A stretch of DNA of 64,000 bases from Halopseudomonas oceani (GCF_002903165.1 NZ_PPSK01000003.1:1-64000), one strand, 5' to 3'; numbered from the stretch's first letter, positions 48,674-59,764 are shown. Program-made: numbers and translations. Notes: a model not told the origin generated them from the letters alone.

Positions 48674-49806
48674 CAAGTTTGTGCCATCCATTTCTTGTGC
48701 GTCTGGATCGACATGAGGATTCCGAAACCCAGCAGCAGGGTCACCAACGAGGTCCCCCCGTAGCTGATGAACGGCAGCGGCACCCCCACCACCGGCAGCA
48801 GACCGCTGACCATGCCGATGTTGACGAAAACATATACGAAAAAGGTCAAGGTGATGCTGCCTGCCAGCAGTTTGCAGAATGCATCCTGGGCTTGCAACGT
48901 GATCACCATGCCACGGGCGATGACCAGCAGATAGACGCCGAGCAGCAGGCAGACACCCACCATGCCGAATTCCTCGGCCAGCACCGCGATAATGAAGTCG
49001 GTATGCCCTTCTGGCAAAAAATCCAGGTGTGACTGGGTACCCTGCAGCCAGCCCTTGCCGAACACACCGCCCGAGCCAATCGCCGCCTTGGACTGGATGA
49101 TGTTCCAGCCCGAACCCAAGGGATCACTCTCGGGGTTGAGGAACGTCAGCACCCGCTGCTTCTGATAGCCGTGCATGACGAAGAACCACATGCCCGCCGC
49201 TGCCGGAGCCAGCGCCAGCAGAGCGCCAATGATGTAGCGCCAGCGCAGCCCGGCCAGCAACAACGCAAAGATACCGGAGGCCGCAATCAGCAGCGAAGTC
49301 CCTAGATCCGGTTGCTTCAAGATGAGCAAGGTCGGCAGGAAGATGATAGCCAGGGTGATGACCACGTACTTGAAGCTGGGCGGCAGGTTACGCCGCCCCA
49401 GATACCAGGCCACACTCATCGGCATCACCAGCTTCATGATTTCCGACGGCTGGAAGCGGGTGACGCCGGGGATCGTCAGCCAGCGCTGGGCACCCTTGGC
49501 CTCGGTGCCGAACAGCAGCACCGCGGCCAGCAGTAACGTGCCGCCGACATAGGCAACAGGCACCCAGCGCTGCATGAAGCGGGGCTGGAACTGGGCAACC
49601 ACAATCATCGCCGAGATACCCACAGCGAAGTACGCCATCTGGCGAATGACCATCGCCATGCTCTTGCCGCTGGCCGAGTACAGGACAAAGGCATCGACCG
49701 TCGCCAGCGCCAAAATCAGCAGCAGCAACCAGGGGTCAACATGGATACGCATCCAGATTGACTCGCGTCGACGCAGCCCCTGGCTGGATACCGGGATGGA
49801 CTTCAT
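48673..49806 (-). CDS. rodA: RodA peptidoglycan glycosyltransferase
   Basis: A 377-residue SEDS protein with 10 transmembrane helices. The core motifs KQPDLGTSLLI and GWNIIQSKAAIGSGG are visible. It polymerises lipid II for cell elongation with PBP2. Its ATG overlaps the mrdA stop by four bases (ATGA). Confidence 0.95.
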   Translation of the reverse strand: MKSIPVSSQGLRRRESIWMRIHVDPWLLLLILALATVDAFVLYSASGKSMAMVIRQMAYFAVGISAMIVVAQFQPRFMQRWVPVAYVGGTLLLAAVLLFGTEAKGAQRWLTIPGVTRFQPSEIMKLVMPMSVAWYLGRRNLPPSFKYVVITLAIIFLPTLLILKQPDLGTSLLIAASGIFALLLAGLRWRYIIGALLALAPAAAGMWFFVMHGYQKQRVLTFLNPESDPLGSGWNIIQSKAAIGSGGVFGKGWLQGTQSHLDFLPEGHTDFIIAVLAEEFGMVGVCLLLGVYLLVIARGMVITLQAQDAFCKLLAGSITLTFFVYVFVNIGMVSGLLPVVGVPLPFISYGGTSLVTLLLGFGILMSIQTHKKWMAQT

Positions 49807-51686
49807 TGCGCACTCTCCTGCTGTGCTGCCGGCTCACTCTGCTGCTGAGCTTCCAGACGCGGCATAACCCAGGCATCAAATACAGCCCGGACAACGGGGC
49901 CAGCTACCCGGCCTCCGCCTTCGCCGTTTTCCACCAGAGCCGCTACCGCAATCATCGGCTTTTCGGTCGGCGCGAAACCGACGAACAAGGCATGATCACG
50001 ATGCCGTTCGCGCAGCGCTGCAGAGTCGTAGCGCTCGCCCTGCGCGATGGCAACCACCTGAGCGGTGCCACTCTTGCCAGCCATGTTGTAGGTCGCGCCA
50101 GCAGCGGCGGCACGCGCGGTGCCATGGGAAGACTGCATCACGTCCTGCATGGCCTGGGTGATGAAATTCCAGTCATCCGGATTGTGCAGTTGAATGTCCG
50201 GCGGCGTATCGGACTCATCCGGCAACACCCCCTCGGCGTCTCTGAGCAGGCGAGGTCGATGCCAGACACCGCGGCTGGCGATCAATGCCGTGGCTTGGGC
50301 CAGTTGCAACGGCGTCGCCAGCATATAGCCCTGACCAATGCCGGCAATCAAGGTCTCACCCGGATACCACGGCTGGCGATACTTGGTGCGCTTCCAGTCG
50401 CTGGACGGCATCAGGCCCGCAGCCTCTTCGTACATGTCGACCGACACCCGCTGACCAATCCCGAACCGGCTCATAAAGTCGTGCATCCGATCAATGCCCA
50501 GTTTGTTGGCCAGGTCGTAGAAATAGGTGTCGTTGGAACGCGCGACGGCATAGGCCATGTCGACCCAGCCATCGCCAGAGCGATTCCAGTTGCGGTATTT
50601 GTGGCTGACGTTCGGTAGTTGGTAAAAGCCGGGATCGTAGACCCGGCTGGTGCGGGTAACCACCCCGGAATCCAGTCCCGCCAGCGCCACAATTGGTTTG
50701 ATGGTCGAGCCCGGCGGGTACTGTCCACGCAGGACGCGGTTAAACAACGGCTGGTCGAGCGAGTCACGTAACGCGCCGTAATCGGCGTAACTGATGCCGG
50801 TGACAAACAGGTTCGGGTCAAAGCCGGGCTTGCTGACAAAGGCCAGCACGCCACCGGTATTCGGATCAATCGCCACAACTGCACCACGGCGGTCGCCCAA
50901 TGCCTCTTCCGCCACCTGTTGCAACCCGACGTCCAACTCCAGGGTCAGGTCGTTGCCGGGGATCGGGTCGGTGCGATTGAGCACGCGCAGTACCCGGCCG
51001 CGGGCATTAGTCTCGACTTCTTCATACCCTACGGTGCCGTGCAGCAGCTTTTCATAAAAACGCTCGATACCGGTCTTGCCGATGTAATGCGTGCCGGCAT
51101 AGGCCACCGGGTCAATTGACTTGAGTTCCTGCTCATTGATCCGGCCAACATAGCCCAGGGCATGGGCAAAGTGATCGGCATAGGGGTAGTAGCGGACAAA
51201 GCTGGCCTGCACATCGACGCCGGGCAAGCGGAACTGGTTGACGGTAATGCGCGCGATCTGTTCCTGGGTCAGCTCGAACATCACCGGCACGGATTCGAAC
51301 GGACGACGGGCCTGCGACAAACGCCGCTCGGCCTGCGCGGTGTCCTCATCGCTCAGCTCGAGCAGGGACTTGAGCAGCTCAAAGGTCGCGGGCAGGTCTT
51401 CAACCCGGTCGCGGGTGATGGTCAGGCTGAAGCTTGGCCGGTTTTCCGCCAGCACCACACCGTTGCGGTCGTAGATACGACCGCGAGTGGGCGGAATAGG
51501 CTGAACGTGAACACGGTTATTCTCTGACAGCGTCGAGTGATACTCGTACTGGGTCACCTGCAGGAAATACATCCGCGCAACCAGCGCACCAACCAGCCCG
51601 AGAATGAAGACCGCAGCCAGAGTCAGGCGTCGCTGGACGATGCGAGCATCATGGTTGTGGTCTTTCAGGTGAATCGGCTTGGCCAT
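49803..51686 (-). CDS. mrdA: Penicillin-binding protein 2
   Basis: A 627-residue bitopic transpeptidase, partner of RodA. The N-terminal helix precedes the dimerisation domain. In the transpeptidase domain S-x-x-K is in GSTIKPIVALAG (near residue 328), S-x-N in ARSNDTYFYD and K-S-G in AGKSGTAQ. It crosslinks lateral wall peptidoglycan. Confidence 0.95.
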   Translation of the reverse strand: MAKPIHLKDHNHDARIVQRRLTLAAVFILGLVGALVARMYFLQVTQYEYHSTLSENNRVHVQPIPPTRGRIYDRNGVVLAENRPSFSLTITRDRVEDLPATFELLKSLLELSDEDTAQAERRLSQARRPFESVPVMFELTQEQIARITVNQFRLPGVDVQASFVRYYPYADHFAHALGYVGRINEQELKSIDPVAYAGTHYIGKTGIERFYEKLLHGTVGYEEVETNARGRVLRVLNRTDPIPGNDLTLELDVGLQQVAEEALGDRRGAVVAIDPNTGGVLAFVSKPGFDPNLFVTGISYADYGALRDSLDQPLFNRVLRGQYPPGSTIKPIVALAGLDSGVVTRTSRVYDPGFYQLPNVSHKYRNWNRSGDGWVDMAYAVARSNDTYFYDLANKLGIDRMHDFMSRFGIGQRVSVDMYEEAAGLMPSSDWKRTKYRQPWYPGETLIAGIGQGYMLATPLQLAQATALIASRGVWHRPRLLRDAEGVLPDESDTPPDIQLHNPDDWNFITQAMQDVMQSSHGTARAAAAGATYNMAGKSGTAQVVAIAQGERYDSAALRERHRDHALFVGFAPTEKPMIAVAALVENGEGGGRVAGPVVRAVFDAWVMPRLEAQQQSEPAAQQESAQ

Positions 51687-51689
51687 GAA

Positions 51690-52157
51690 TCACTTGTGAT
51701 AGGGATGACGATTGAGAATGGTCCAGGCCCGGTACAACTGCTCCGCCAGCAGAATACGCACCAGCGGATGCGGCAGGGTCAGAGGCGACAGCGACCAGCG
51801 CTGATCACTACGCGCAGCGACCTCCTCTGCCAGCCCCTCGGGGCCGCCCACCATGAGGTTTACGTTGCGCGCATCCAGCCGCCAGCCCTCAAGCTGCTCG
51901 GCCAGCGTCTCGGTAGACCAGGCGCGACCATTGACCTCCAGAGTCACGATACGTTCCCCTGGTTGTACCGCAGCCAACATCTGCTCGCCCTCGCGACGCA
52001 TCAGACGGGCCACATCGGCGTTTTTACCTCGGGTGGCCAGCGGAATCTCGACCAGCTCCAGCGGCAGGTCAGGCGGCATGCGCTTGGCATATTCCTGATA
52101 GCCGTCCTCGACCCAGCGTGGCATGCGTGATGCCACGCTGATCAGGCGAATGCGCAA
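51690..52157 (-). CDS. rlmH: 23S rRNA pseudouridine(1915) N3-methyltransferase RlmH
   Basis: A 155-residue SPOUT methyltransferase. The knotted SAM site is in [10 protein letters not shown] and [18 protein letters not shown]. It acts on psi1915 of 23S rRNA in the 70S ribosome. It overlaps nothing and lies 6 bases from rsfS. Confidence 0.95.
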   Translation of the reverse strand: MRIRLISVASRMPRWVEDGYQEYAKRMPPDLPLELVEIPLATRGKNADVARLMRREGEQMLAAVQPGERIVTLEVNGRAWSTETLAEQLEGWRLDARNVNLMVGGPEGLAEEVAARSDQRWSLSPLTLPHPLVRILLAEQLYRAWTILNRHPYHK

Positions 52158-52163
52158 GGTCGC

Positions 52164-52520
52164 TTACTCCGTTGGCTGCTGCTGCGCCCGACGCGATTCA
52201 GCGCTCTGCCACAGGCGCTCCAGGTCGTAGAACTCACGGGTAGCCGGCTGCATAATGTGCACCACCACATCGGCCAGGTCGACCAGCACCCACTCGCCGG
52301 ACTCTTTACCCTCCACACCCATCGGCTGACGACCGGCGTCCTTGGCCTTCTCCACGACATTGTCAGCCAGCGCCTTGACCTGGCGGTTGGAGCTACCGCT
52401 GGCAATGATCATGTAGTCGGTAACGCTGGTGTGTTCGCGTACATCGATTTGCACGATGTCCTTGGCCTTCAGCTCTTCGAGCGCGTCGACCACCAGCTGA
52501 ACCAGTTCTTCAATCTGCAT
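52164..52520 (-). CDS. rsfS: Ribosomal silencing factor RsfS
   Basis: A 118-residue protein starting [20 protein letters not shown]. It binds L14 and blocks subunit joining. The order nadD-rsfS-rlmH is standard. A TTG at 52532 in frame is not needed. Confidence 0.94.
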   Translation of the reverse strand: MQIEELVQLVVDALEELKAKDIVQIDVREHTSVTDYMIIASGSSNRQVKALADNVVEKAKDAGRQPMGVEGKESGEWVLVDLADVVVHIMQPATREFYDLERLWQSAESRRAQQQPTE

Positions 52521-52528
52521 GTAGATTT

Positions 52529-53167
52529 TCAATCCTCAGTAGAGGGCCGATACAGCCCTTCGTTTTCAATATAGTCAAGCACCGCATCCGGCAACAAAAA
52601 GCGCGGCGACGCGCCATTGCCCACCAGCGTGCGAATATGAGTAGCCGAGATTGCCAGCGGCGTCTGCGACAGACAGATGATCTGGCCGTGACTGCGCTCG
52701 GGTTGATCGGCGCTACGTGCGGCCAGCAGATCCTTGAGCACCTCCGGCACTTCCAGATCGTAATCCGGGCGCTGCAGTACCACCAGATTGGCCAGTTCCA
52801 GCAAATCCTGCCAGCGGTGCCAGCCTGGCAGCCCGCAAAAGGCATCCCAGCCCAGCACCATGAACAGGGCAACATCTGCCCCCAATTCAAGACGCAGCGA
52901 TTCCAGCGTCTCTACCGTGTAAGAGGGCCGTTGGCGCTGCAACTCCCGATCATCCACCTGCAGGCCGCCACCCTGCCCTACCGCCAGCTCCACCATGCGC
53001 AGCCGCTGCGCGGCAGTGGCACCCGGCATATCACGATGTGGCGGTCGTGCACAGGGAATTAGCCTGAGCTCATCCAGCTGCAATTGCTCACGCACTTCGA
53101 TCGCACTGCGCAAATGACCGAAGTGAACCGGATCAAAGGTACCGCCGAGCAAACCAACACGGCGCAT
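52529..53167 (-). CDS. nadD: Nicotinate-nucleotide adenylyltransferase
   Basis: A 212-residue nucleotidyltransferase with [12 protein letters not shown] near the N-terminus (H-x-G-H) and the ISATHIR motif near the C-terminus. It makes deamido-NAD. The ATG at 53167 is the first start after the proA stop, 10 bases away. Confidence 0.94.
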   Translation of the reverse strand: MRRVGLLGGTFDPVHFGHLRSAIEVREQLQLDELRLIPCARPPHRDMPGATAAQRLRMVELAVGQGGGLQVDDRELQRQRPSYTVETLESLRLELGADVALFMVLGWDAFCGLPGWHRWQDLLELANLVVLQRPDYDLEVPEVLKDLLAARSADQPERSHGQIICLSQTPLAISATHIRTLVGNGASPRFLLPDAVLDYIENEGLYRPSTED

Positions 53168-53177
53168 CAGCAGTTGC

Positions 53178-54443
53178 TCACTGACGGATGTGGCCGTCAC
53201 CGAACACCACGTACTTCTCACTGGTCAGCCCTTCGAGGCCAACCGGACCACGAGCATGAATCTTATCAGTAGAAATACCGATCTCTGCCCCCAGGCCATA
53301 CTCGAAACCGTCGGCAAACCGGGTCGAAGCGTTGATCATCACCGAGCTGGAATCCACCTCGGCAATGAAACGGCGGGCCCGAGTGTAATCCTCGGAGACC
53401 ATGGCATCGGTGTGCTGTGAGCTATAGGTGTTGATGTGTTCAATCGCGGCGTCCATGTCGGCAACCACGCGGATCGACAGGATCGGCGCCAGATACTCGG
53501 TCGACCAATCCTCCTCGGTCGCTGCGACCACCTCCGGCAGCAGCGCACAGGTCGCCGCACAGCCGCGCAGCTCAACGCCCTTGGCCGCATAGAGCGGGGC
53601 AACACGTTTGAGGAACGGCTCGGCGACGGCCTCGTTAACCAGCAGGGTTTCCATCGCATTGCAGACACCGTAACGATGGGTCTTGGCATTGATGACGATG
53701 GCTTCGGCCTTGTCGAAATCAGCGCGGTCATCAACGTAGACGTGGCAAATGCCGTCCAGATGCTTGATCACCGGCACGCGCGCGTCTTTGCTGATGCGCT
53801 CGATCAGGCCCTTGCCGCCGCGCGGCACGATCACGTCGACGTACTCGGGCATGGTGATCAGCGCACCCACGGCGGCACGATCGGTGGTTTCCACCACCTG
53901 CACCACCTCGTTGGGCAGACCCGCAGCCGCCAACCCTTCACGCAGGCACTCGGCGATGGCGCGATTGGAATGGATGGACTCGGAACCGCCACGCAGGATG
54001 CAGGCATTACCCGATTTCAGGCACAGGCTGGCGGCCTCGACGGTCACGTTAGGGCGCGACTCATAGATAATGCCGATCACGCCGAGCGGCACGCGCATCT
54101 TGCCGACCTGAATACCAGACGGCAGGAACTTCATGTCCCGAATGGCACCAACCGGGTCGGGCAACGCAGCAACCTGACGAAGGCCCTCAACCATCCCCGC
54201 CAGACGCGCGGGGGTCAGCGCCAGACGATCCAGCATGGCGTCATCCAGCCCGTTATCACGACCCGCTTGCAAGTCCAGCTCATTGGCGGCGACCAAACGC
54301 TCGGCGGCCGCTTCAATCGCCTCGGCGGTGGCCAGCAGGGCAGCATTCTTGACGGCGGTTGGGGTGCGGGCAATCACACGCGATGCCTTACGGGCCTTCT
54401 GCCCCAGCTCGGTCATGTATACCGCTACCTGTTCAACGCTCAT
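53178..54443 (-). CDS. proA: Glutamate-5-semialdehyde dehydrogenase
   Basis: A 421-residue enzyme of proline synthesis, starting [20 protein letters not shown]. The catalytic Cys is in [14 protein letters not shown] (near residue 260). The ATG at 54443 has AGGTGA upstream; the frame stays open further upstream by chance. It reduces glutamyl-5-phosphate to the semialdehyde. Divergent from the AAG glycosylase gene. Confidence 0.95.
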   Translation of the reverse strand: MSVEQVAVYMTELGQKARKASRVIARTPTAVKNAALLATAEAIEAAAERLVAANELDLQAGRDNGLDDAMLDRLALTPARLAGMVEGLRQVAALPDPVGAIRDMKFLPSGIQVGKMRVPLGVIGIIYESRPNVTVEAASLCLKSGNACILRGGSESIHSNRAIAECLREGLAAAGLPNEVVQVVETTDRAAVGALITMPEYVDVIVPRGGKGLIERISKDARVPVIKHLDGICHVYVDDRADFDKAEAIVINAKTHRYGVCNAMETLLVNEAVAEPFLKRVAPLYAAKGVELRGCAATCALLPEVVAATEEDWSTEYLAPILSIRVVADMDAAIEHINTYSSQHTDAMVSEDYTRARRFIAEVDSSSVMINASTRFADGFEYGLGAEIGISTDKIHARGPVGLEGLTSEKYVVFGDGHIRQ

Positions 54444-54566
54444 GCTTTCACCTGCCACCTGTCTGACCAAATGCGGCATTATAGCGGGCTCGCCATTGGC
54501 TTGACAGCGCCGCCTGTGGTCGCTGTGCAATTCAATGTGTGATCCAACCCCTGTTACCATGAGCCC

Positions 54567-55310
54567 ATGCCCGATACCTGCACCAGCCCTCCGTCCCCAA
54601 CCCCGTTGCCAGAGCGCTTCTTCCAGCGAGACGCCCGCGAACTGGCGGTTGCGTTGCTGGGCAAGGTGATTCGTCGCCGACTCGACGGACAGTGGCTGGC
54701 CGCACGCATCATCGAAACCGAGGCCTACCTGCTGGAGGAGCGCGGCAGCCACGCCTCGCTCGGCTTCACCCAGGCCAGACGCGCGCTATTCATGCCCCCC
54801 GGCACCATCTACATGTACTACGCCCGTGGCGGCGACTCGATGAACTGCAGCGCTCAGGGCGAAGGTTGCGGCGTCCTGCTCAAGTCCGGATACCCGGTGG
54901 TCGATGCCGTCAGCCCTAACAGCAGTCTTGCTCGCATGCAGCAGCTCAACCCACAGCGCAACGGCGAGTCACGAAAGCCGGAGCGCCTGTGCGCTGGGCA
55001 AACGCTGCTGTGCCGCTCGCTGGACATTCGAGTACCGGACTGGAACGCGCAGGGGTTCAACGCAGACACGCTGCTGATCGAGGATGACGGCTACCACCCC
55101 GAGCAGGTGATTCAAGCCGCTCGCCTGGGTATTCCGAGCGGCCGCGACGAACACCTCCCCTACCGTTGGGTAGACGCCGCCTATGCAGCCCACTGCACGC
55201 GCAACCCACTTGGCCGCAGCCGCAAGCCAGGGCATGACTACCACCTGCTGGAGCATGGCACAGCACTGCGCTCAGCTGTCAGCGGAGCCCTCCCATGCTC
55301 GCAGGCCTGA
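54567..55310 (+). CDS. 3-methyladenine DNA glycosylase, AAG/MPG family
   Basis: A 247-residue protein resembling mammalian AAG. The catalytic Glu is in IIETEAYLL (near residue 51) and [15 protein letters not shown] follows. It excises alkylated and deaminated purines. The N-terminus is Pro/Ser-rich. It overlaps the start of the DedA gene by 16 bases. Confidence 0.92.
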   Translation: MPDTCTSPPSPTPLPERFFQRDARELAVALLGKVIRRRLDGQWLAARIIETEAYLLEERGSHASLGFTQARRALFMPPGTIYMYYARGGDSMNCSAQGEGCGVLLKSGYPVVDAVSPNSSLARMQQLNPQRNGESRKPERLCAGQTLLCRSLDIRVPDWNAQGFNADTLLIEDDGYHPEQVIQAARLGIPSGRDEHLPYRWVDAAYAAHCTRNPLGRSRKPGHDYHLLEHGTALRSAVSGALPCSQA

Positions 55311-56503
55311 CCGACTGGCTCGCCAGCCACCAGCAATGGCTGGGGGTCGCGATTTTTCTGGTCGCCCTGACCGAGTCACTGGCGGTGGCCGGCCTGGTGG
55401 TACCAGGCGTGTTCCTGCTGTTCGCCATTTCCGCGCTCGCCGCCAGCGCCGGCGTATCACTGACCGAGGCCGTTCTCTGGGCCTTCGCCGGAGCAGTCAT
55501 TGGCGACCTGCTCAGCTTTGGCCTGGGCCGCTGGTTTCATCAGGATATTCGGCGCATTCCGTTGTTCCAGCGCAATCCGCAGTGGATTGACCGCGGAGAG
55601 CACTTCTTCCGCCGCTACGGCTGGCTGAGCATTGTGCTGGGGCGGTTCATTGGCCCCATCCGCCCCGTCATACCGATGATCGCCGGCATGTTCGATATGC
55701 CAGCCTGGCGTTTTGTCACCATCAATGTCCTCTCAGCCCTGGCCTGGGCACCGGCCTATCTGATTCCCGGCTACACGGCTGGCCATGCAGCACACTGGGC
55801 TGTCCCCCCGCTGTTCTGGGGGCAGGCGCTGAACCTGACCGCGGGCGCGGCAATTGTGCTGGCTGGCTGCGTTTACCTGATGCGCTGGCAACGGCGCTGG
55901 AGCCCACTGGCGGCTGCCGGCCTGTGCCTGCTGGCACTGCTGGTGCTGATCCTGCAGCAGCACACACTGGATGTATTCAGCAGCACCCTGATTGACAGTC
56001 GCACGCAGCTGCAGCTGCCGGTACTGCCCACACTCGGCCAACCCCAACCGGAAGTGCTGCTGCTGATGCTGCCGGTACCATTGAGCCTGCTGCTGGCCCG
56101 GCGCTGGAGCGCCGCCGCACTGTTTGCCACAGCCATGGCAATCACGTTCGGCCTGACCCGGCTGGCGGAACTGCCCACCGCGAGCAGCATAGCCGCGCTG
56201 ATCACAGCCGCGCTCGGAGTGATCATCGTACTGTGCAATCGGGGACAACCTTTCTGGGGAAGGGTCAGCTGGCTGCTATACCCCTTGCCGTTACTGGCTC
56301 TGCTGGACAGTAACCTGCTGTTACAACAGGTTGCAGTCCCACTGGCGATGCTGAGCAGCCTGCTGTGCGCCAGCAGCGCGGTGCTGCTCGCCAGTTGGCT
56401 GGTCCAGCGCGCCAACCCGCTTCCCCCTCTGCCGCGGCTGTCACGCTTGCTGGTTGCACTGTGGCCCTATCTGATCGCCGGCTGGTTACTGCTGACCGCC
56501 TGA
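55295..56503 (+). CDS. DedA-family protein with inactive-looking PAP2 tail
   Basis: A 402-residue membrane protein. Residues 1-190 are a DedA/VTT domain (ALTESLAVAGLVVPGVFLLF, GRFIGPIRPVIPMIAG); DedA proteins are linked to lipid scrambling and envelope homeostasis. Residues about 200-400 have the helix pattern of the PAP2 phosphatase domain that is often fused to DedA, but the KX6RP and SGH catalytic motifs are missing, replaced by non-catalytic residues. Overlaps the AAG gene. Confidence 0.78.
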   Translation: MLAGLTDWLASHQQWLGVAIFLVALTESLAVAGLVVPGVFLLFAISALAASAGVSLTEAVLWAFAGAVIGDLLSFGLGRWFHQDIRRIPLFQRNPQWIDRGEHFFRRYGWLSIVLGRFIGPIRPVIPMIAGMFDMPAWRFVTINVLSALAWAPAYLIPGYTAGHAAHWAVPPLFWGQALNLTAGAAIVLAGCVYLMRWQRRWSPLAAAGLCLLALLVLILQQHTLDVFSSTLIDSRTQLQLPVLPTLGQPQPEVLLLMLPVPLSLLLARRWSAAALFATAMAITFGLTRLAELPTASSIAALITAALGVIIVLCNRGQPFWGRVSWLLYPLPLLALLDSNLLLQQVAVPLAMLSSLLCASSAVLLASWLVQRANPLPPLPRLSRLLVALWPYLIAGWLLLTA

Positions 56504-56505
56504 GC

Positions 56506-57090
56506 TCAAGCCTGCATCTGCACCAGCCAGTCACCAATGCGATCCAGCCGCTCCAGCGGCGGCGTCAGCGCCAGCAAGCTGGTTTTCTGTTCCAGGCTTA
56601 GCGGCAACAGGTAGGCCAACTGCCAAGCCAGCGCTTGCTGACTGCCATCTACCGGCGGCAATTGCAGATTGCTCACCAGTGGGTGCTCCTGTAGCGCAGC
56701 ATGTAGCGCCAACAACTCATCGTGTTCGGCTTCCAGCGGAGCATCCAGCGCCTCAGGCAACCATTGCGCCTCCGCCGTCACCAGCCCATCAGCCGCAACG
56801 TCCACCTTACCCAGCCGGGCGCGCCGATGTCCCTCGACACGGATACCCAGCAGCCCGTTGTCACGCTGCTGCCAGTCGATAATGCGCGCCTCGCAGCCTA
56901 TGGCACTGAAGCGCAGATTGCTCGTTCCCACCTCTGAACCCTGCTCAAGACCGACCACGACAAAGCCCTGCTGTTGCCGAAAGCAACGGCTAACCATATC
57001 CAGGTAACGCGCCTCGAATATCTGCAAGTCCAGGTGGCAGCCCGGCATCAGTACGGTCTTGAGTGGAAAAAGCGCGATCTGCTCGCTCAC
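56506..57090 (-). CDS. LON N-terminal substrate-binding domain protein
   Basis: A 194-residue protein that is only the Lon N-terminal domain, without ATPase or protease. The start IALFPLKTVLMPGCHLDLQIFE is diagnostic. The GTG at 57090 is preceded by AGGGGA at 7 bases and is preferred over an upstream in-frame ATG at 57150. Stand-alone domains are common in Pseudomonas; role unknown. Confidence 0.88.
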   Translation of the reverse strand: MSEQIALFPLKTVLMPGCHLDLQIFEARYLDMVSRCFRQQQGFVVVGLEQGSEVGTSNLRFSAIGCEARIIDWQQRDNGLLGIRVEGHRRARLGKVDVAADGLVTAEAQWLPEALDAPLEAEHDELLALHAALQEHPLVSNLQLPPVDGSQQALAWQLAYLLPLSLEQKTSLLALTPPLERLDRIGDWLVQMQA

Positions 57091-57296
57091 GGAAATCCCC
57101 TTGTCATTCACTGCGGCGCGACATAGCCTGCAGACAGGTGGTCGAATCATTCAGCAAACCTATGAAACCATGGCTTGCATTGACCACTGCCGCCCCCCTT
57201 GTAACCATGCCTGCGAACAGACTTACCTGCGGCAGGGTAGCAACAATGCCCAGGGCGAGCACGAACACCCTCACAATAAGAGTCACGGAGAGCACG

Positions 57297-57752
57297 ATGA
57301 AAGCCATTCCCGTTTCTGAACTTACGTCCCTGATCGGCAAGGATATGGGTCATTCTGACTGGCTGCAGATCGACCAGGAACGCGTCAACCAGTTCGCCGA
57401 ATGCACTGGCGACCACCAGTTCATCCACATCGACGAAGAAAAAGCCAAACAGACTCCGTTCGGCGGCACCATCGCCCACGGTTTCCTGTCGCTGTCGCTG
57501 CTGCCGGCGCTGTCTGAAGGCCTGATGCCGCGTCCGGAAGGCCTGAAAATGGCGGTTAACTACGGTATGGACAGCCTGCGCTTCATTCAGCCGGTTCGCG
57601 TGGGTTCACGCGTTCGCCTGCACACCACCATCCTGGATGTCACCGAAAAGAACCCGGGGCAGTGGCTGATGAAAGCCCGCAACACGCTGGAGATTGAAGG
57701 CGTCGACAAGCCCGCGTTTATCTCCGAAGGCCTGTCGCTGTACTTCGTCTGA
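57297..57752 (+). CDS. MaoC-family dehydratase
   Basis: A 151-residue hotdog protein with the R-hydratase motif: TGDHQFIHIDEEKAKQTPFG and AHGFLSLSLLPAL hold the catalytic Asp and His. It likely hydrates or dehydrates an enoyl-CoA or (R)-3-hydroxyacyl-CoA. The ATG at 57297 follows a GGAG ribosome binding site. The frame upstream is open but not conserved in sequence. Confidence 0.88.
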   Translation: MKAIPVSELTSLIGKDMGHSDWLQIDQERVNQFAECTGDHQFIHIDEEKAKQTPFGGTIAHGFLSLSLLPALSEGLMPRPEGLKMAVNYGMDSLRFIQPVRVGSRVRLHTTILDVTEKNPGQWLMKARNTLEIEGVDKPAFISEGLSLYFV

Positions 57753-57771
57753 TTGGCCAGCAATCAGCCCC

Positions 57772-57800
57772 GTCACGACCAGCAGCCGGCTGGTCGTGAC
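57772..57800. terminator. 12-bp perfect hairpin between maoC-like gene and ubiX
   Basis: GTCACGACCAGC (57772-57783) and GCTGGTCGTGAC (57789-57800) form a perfect stem, 5-base loop, between two convergent genes. There is no T-run, so it may be a weak terminator. Confidence 0.5.
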
Positions 57801-57807
57801 TCACTGG

Positions 57808-58410
57808 CTACTCCCCCCAGCGCGGAATAAGCGCCTGCTCCATCCCCAACTGCCCCAAAATCCGCGCCACCACAAAATCGACCAGATCATCAATCGACTG
57901 CGGCTTGTGATAAAAGCCGGGACTGGCCGGCATGATGACCGCCCCCATCTGACTGAGCTTGAGCATGTTTTCCAGGTGAATGCTGGAAAATGGCGTCTCG
58001 CGTGGCACCAGAATCAGCTTGCGCCGCTCTTTCAACGCCACATCGGCCGCACGCTCGATCAGGTTGTTACTGGCTCCGGTCGCAATCGCCGATAACGTAC
58101 CGGTCGAACAGGGGCACACCACCATCGCCGCTGGCGCACCGCTACCCGAAGCCACCGGTGCCATCCAGTCCTGCTTGCCGTAAACCCGGATCTGCCCTTC
58201 TGCCGCCTTGAACTGCTCGATCAAATACTGCTCCAGCGCCTGCGGCTTGGGTGGCAGCTGCCATTCGGTTTCCGTCGCCACGACCAGTTGCGCCGCCTGC
58301 GAAATCAGGAAGGAAACCTCCACCCCTGCCTCGACCAGACAACCAAGCAGCCGCATCGCGTATTGAACGCCGGACGCACCGGTCACTGCCAGCGTAACCC
58401 GCTCAGCCAT
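57808..58410 (-). CDS. ubiX: Flavin prenyltransferase UbiX
   Basis: A 200-residue flavoprotein with [13 protein letters not shown] near the N-terminus and the family PxMxxxxP-like region [12 protein letters not shown]. It prenylates FMN for the UbiD decarboxylase in ubiquinone synthesis. ATG 58410 overlaps the mpl stop by 8 bases. Confidence 0.94.
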   Translation of the reverse strand: MAERVTLAVTGASGVQYAMRLLGCLVEAGVEVSFLISQAAQLVVATETEWQLPPKPQALEQYLIEQFKAAEGQIRVYGKQDWMAPVASGSGAPAAMVVCPCSTGTLSAIATGASNNLIERAADVALKERRKLILVPRETPFSSIHLENMLKLSQMGAVIMPASPGFYHKPQSIDDLVDFVVARILGQLGMEQALIPRWGE

Positions 58411-59764
58411 GACGCGCCTCCAGGGCCTCAATCAGGCGCTGATGAATACCGCCAAAGCCGCCGTTGCTCATCACCACCACACGTGTTTGCGGCGTCGCCG
58501 CCGCCACGACCTGTTCGACAATCGCATCCAGATCACTGGCTACCTGCGCCGGTACCGGGCTGTCGACCACCACACTATCAAGCGACCAATCCAGCCCCGC
58601 CGGCTGATACCAGAACACCTGCGAGGCATCGCACACACTGGCCGGCAACGCCGCCATGTGGCTACCCAGGCGCATAGTGTTGGAGCGCGGCTCAATTACC
58701 GCAATCAACGGCGCGTCACCGATCTGCGCGCGCAAGCCGGCCAGCGTGGTAGCAATCGCCGTTGGGTGATGGGCAAAGTCATCGTAGACGCTGATGCCAT
58801 TGATCTCGGCCAGCTTCTCCATGCGCCGCTTGGCATTGCGGAACCCGCCAAGCGAGGCAATGCCCTGCGCTGGCGTCACGCCGACATGGCGTGCGGCCGC
58901 AAGCGCCGACAGCGCATTGGCGACGCTGTGCTGGCCGGTCTGCTGCCACTCGGCGACGCCCTGCAGCTCGCCGTCGAGCCAAACCTCAAAGCGCGAGCCG
59001 TCGTCACTGAGCAGCCGGGCCTGCCAGTTACCGCCTTCGCCGGTGGTCTGGCACGGCGTCCAGCAACCCATCCTGATGACGCGCTGCAGCGCCTCATCCT
59101 GCTTCGGGTGAATGATCAACCCGGAAGCCGGCACGGTTCTCACCAAATGGTGGAACTGCCGTTCAATGGCAGCCAGATCGGGGAAGATATCGGCATGGTC
59201 AAACTCAAGGTTGTTCAGCACTGCGGTGCGCGGGCGGTAATGGACAAACTTGGAGCGCTTGTCGAAGAAAGCACTGTCGTACTCATCTGCCTCGACGACG
59301 AAGAACGGCGTACCACCCAGGCGCGCGGAAATGCCGAAATTCTGCGGCACGCCGCCGATGAGAAAACCGGGCGACATGCCGGCGTCTTCCAGCAGCCAGG
59401 CCAACAAGCTGGAAGTCGATGTTTTGCCGTGGGTACCGGCCACCGCCAACACCCAGCGATCCTGCAGGACATGACGCGCCAGCCATTCCGGGCCGGACAT
59501 ATAGGGCATGCCCTGATCAAGCATGTACTCCACCGCCGGGTTGCCGCGGGCCATGGCGTTGCCGACAATCACCAGATCCGGCGCCGGCTGCAAGTGTTCA
59601 GGATGGTAGCCCTCCTGCAAGGCAATACCCTGCTCGCTAAGCTGGGTGCTCATTGGCGGGTAGACGTTGGCATCTGAACCACTGACTTGATGGCCAAGCT
59701 CACGCGCCAGCAGCGCCAGCGAGCCCATAAACGTACCGCAGATGCCAAGAATGTGCAGGTGCAT
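58403..59764 (-). CDS. mpl: UDP-N-acetylmuramate:L-Ala-gamma-D-Glu-mDAP ligase Mpl
   Basis: A 453-residue Mur-type ligase. The P-loop [15 protein letters not shown] is near residue 110. Mpl reattaches recycled tripeptide to UDP-MurNAc in peptidoglycan recycling. Start at ATG 59764 with AAGGA upstream. It heads the mpl-ubiX pair. Confidence 0.95.
   Translation of the reverse strand: MHLHILGICGTFMGSLALLARELGHQVSGSDANVYPPMSTQLSEQGIALQEGYHPEHLQPAPDLVIVGNAMARGNPAVEYMLDQGMPYMSGPEWLARHVLQDRWVLAVAGTHGKTSTSSLLAWLLEDAGMSPGFLIGGVPQNFGISARLGGTPFFVVEADEYDSAFFDKRSKFVHYRPRTAVLNNLEFDHADIFPDLAAIERQFHHLVRTVPASGLIIHPKQDEALQRVIRMGCWTPCQTTGEGGNWQARLLSDDGSRFEVWLDGELQGVAEWQQTGQHSVANALSALAAARHVGVTPAQGIASLGGFRNAKRRMEKLAEINGISVYDDFAHHPTAIATTLAGLRAQIGDAPLIAVIEPRSNTMRLGSHMAALPASVCDASQVFWYQPAGLDWSLDSVVVDSPVPAQVASDLDAIVEQVVAAATPQTRVVVMSNGGFGGIHQRLIEALEARHG

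Noticed and set aside
47675-48763. Antisense frame across mltB and the rodA end (362 codons)
   Set aside because: Shadow of real genes on the minus strand; it spans two of them without a domain.
54444-54752. N-terminal extension of ProA
   Set aside because: Homologues start at 54443 and the extension is not conserved in family sense.
58409-59677. Long open frame antisense to mpl (422 codons)
   Set aside because: Codon-bias shadow of mpl with no family motif.
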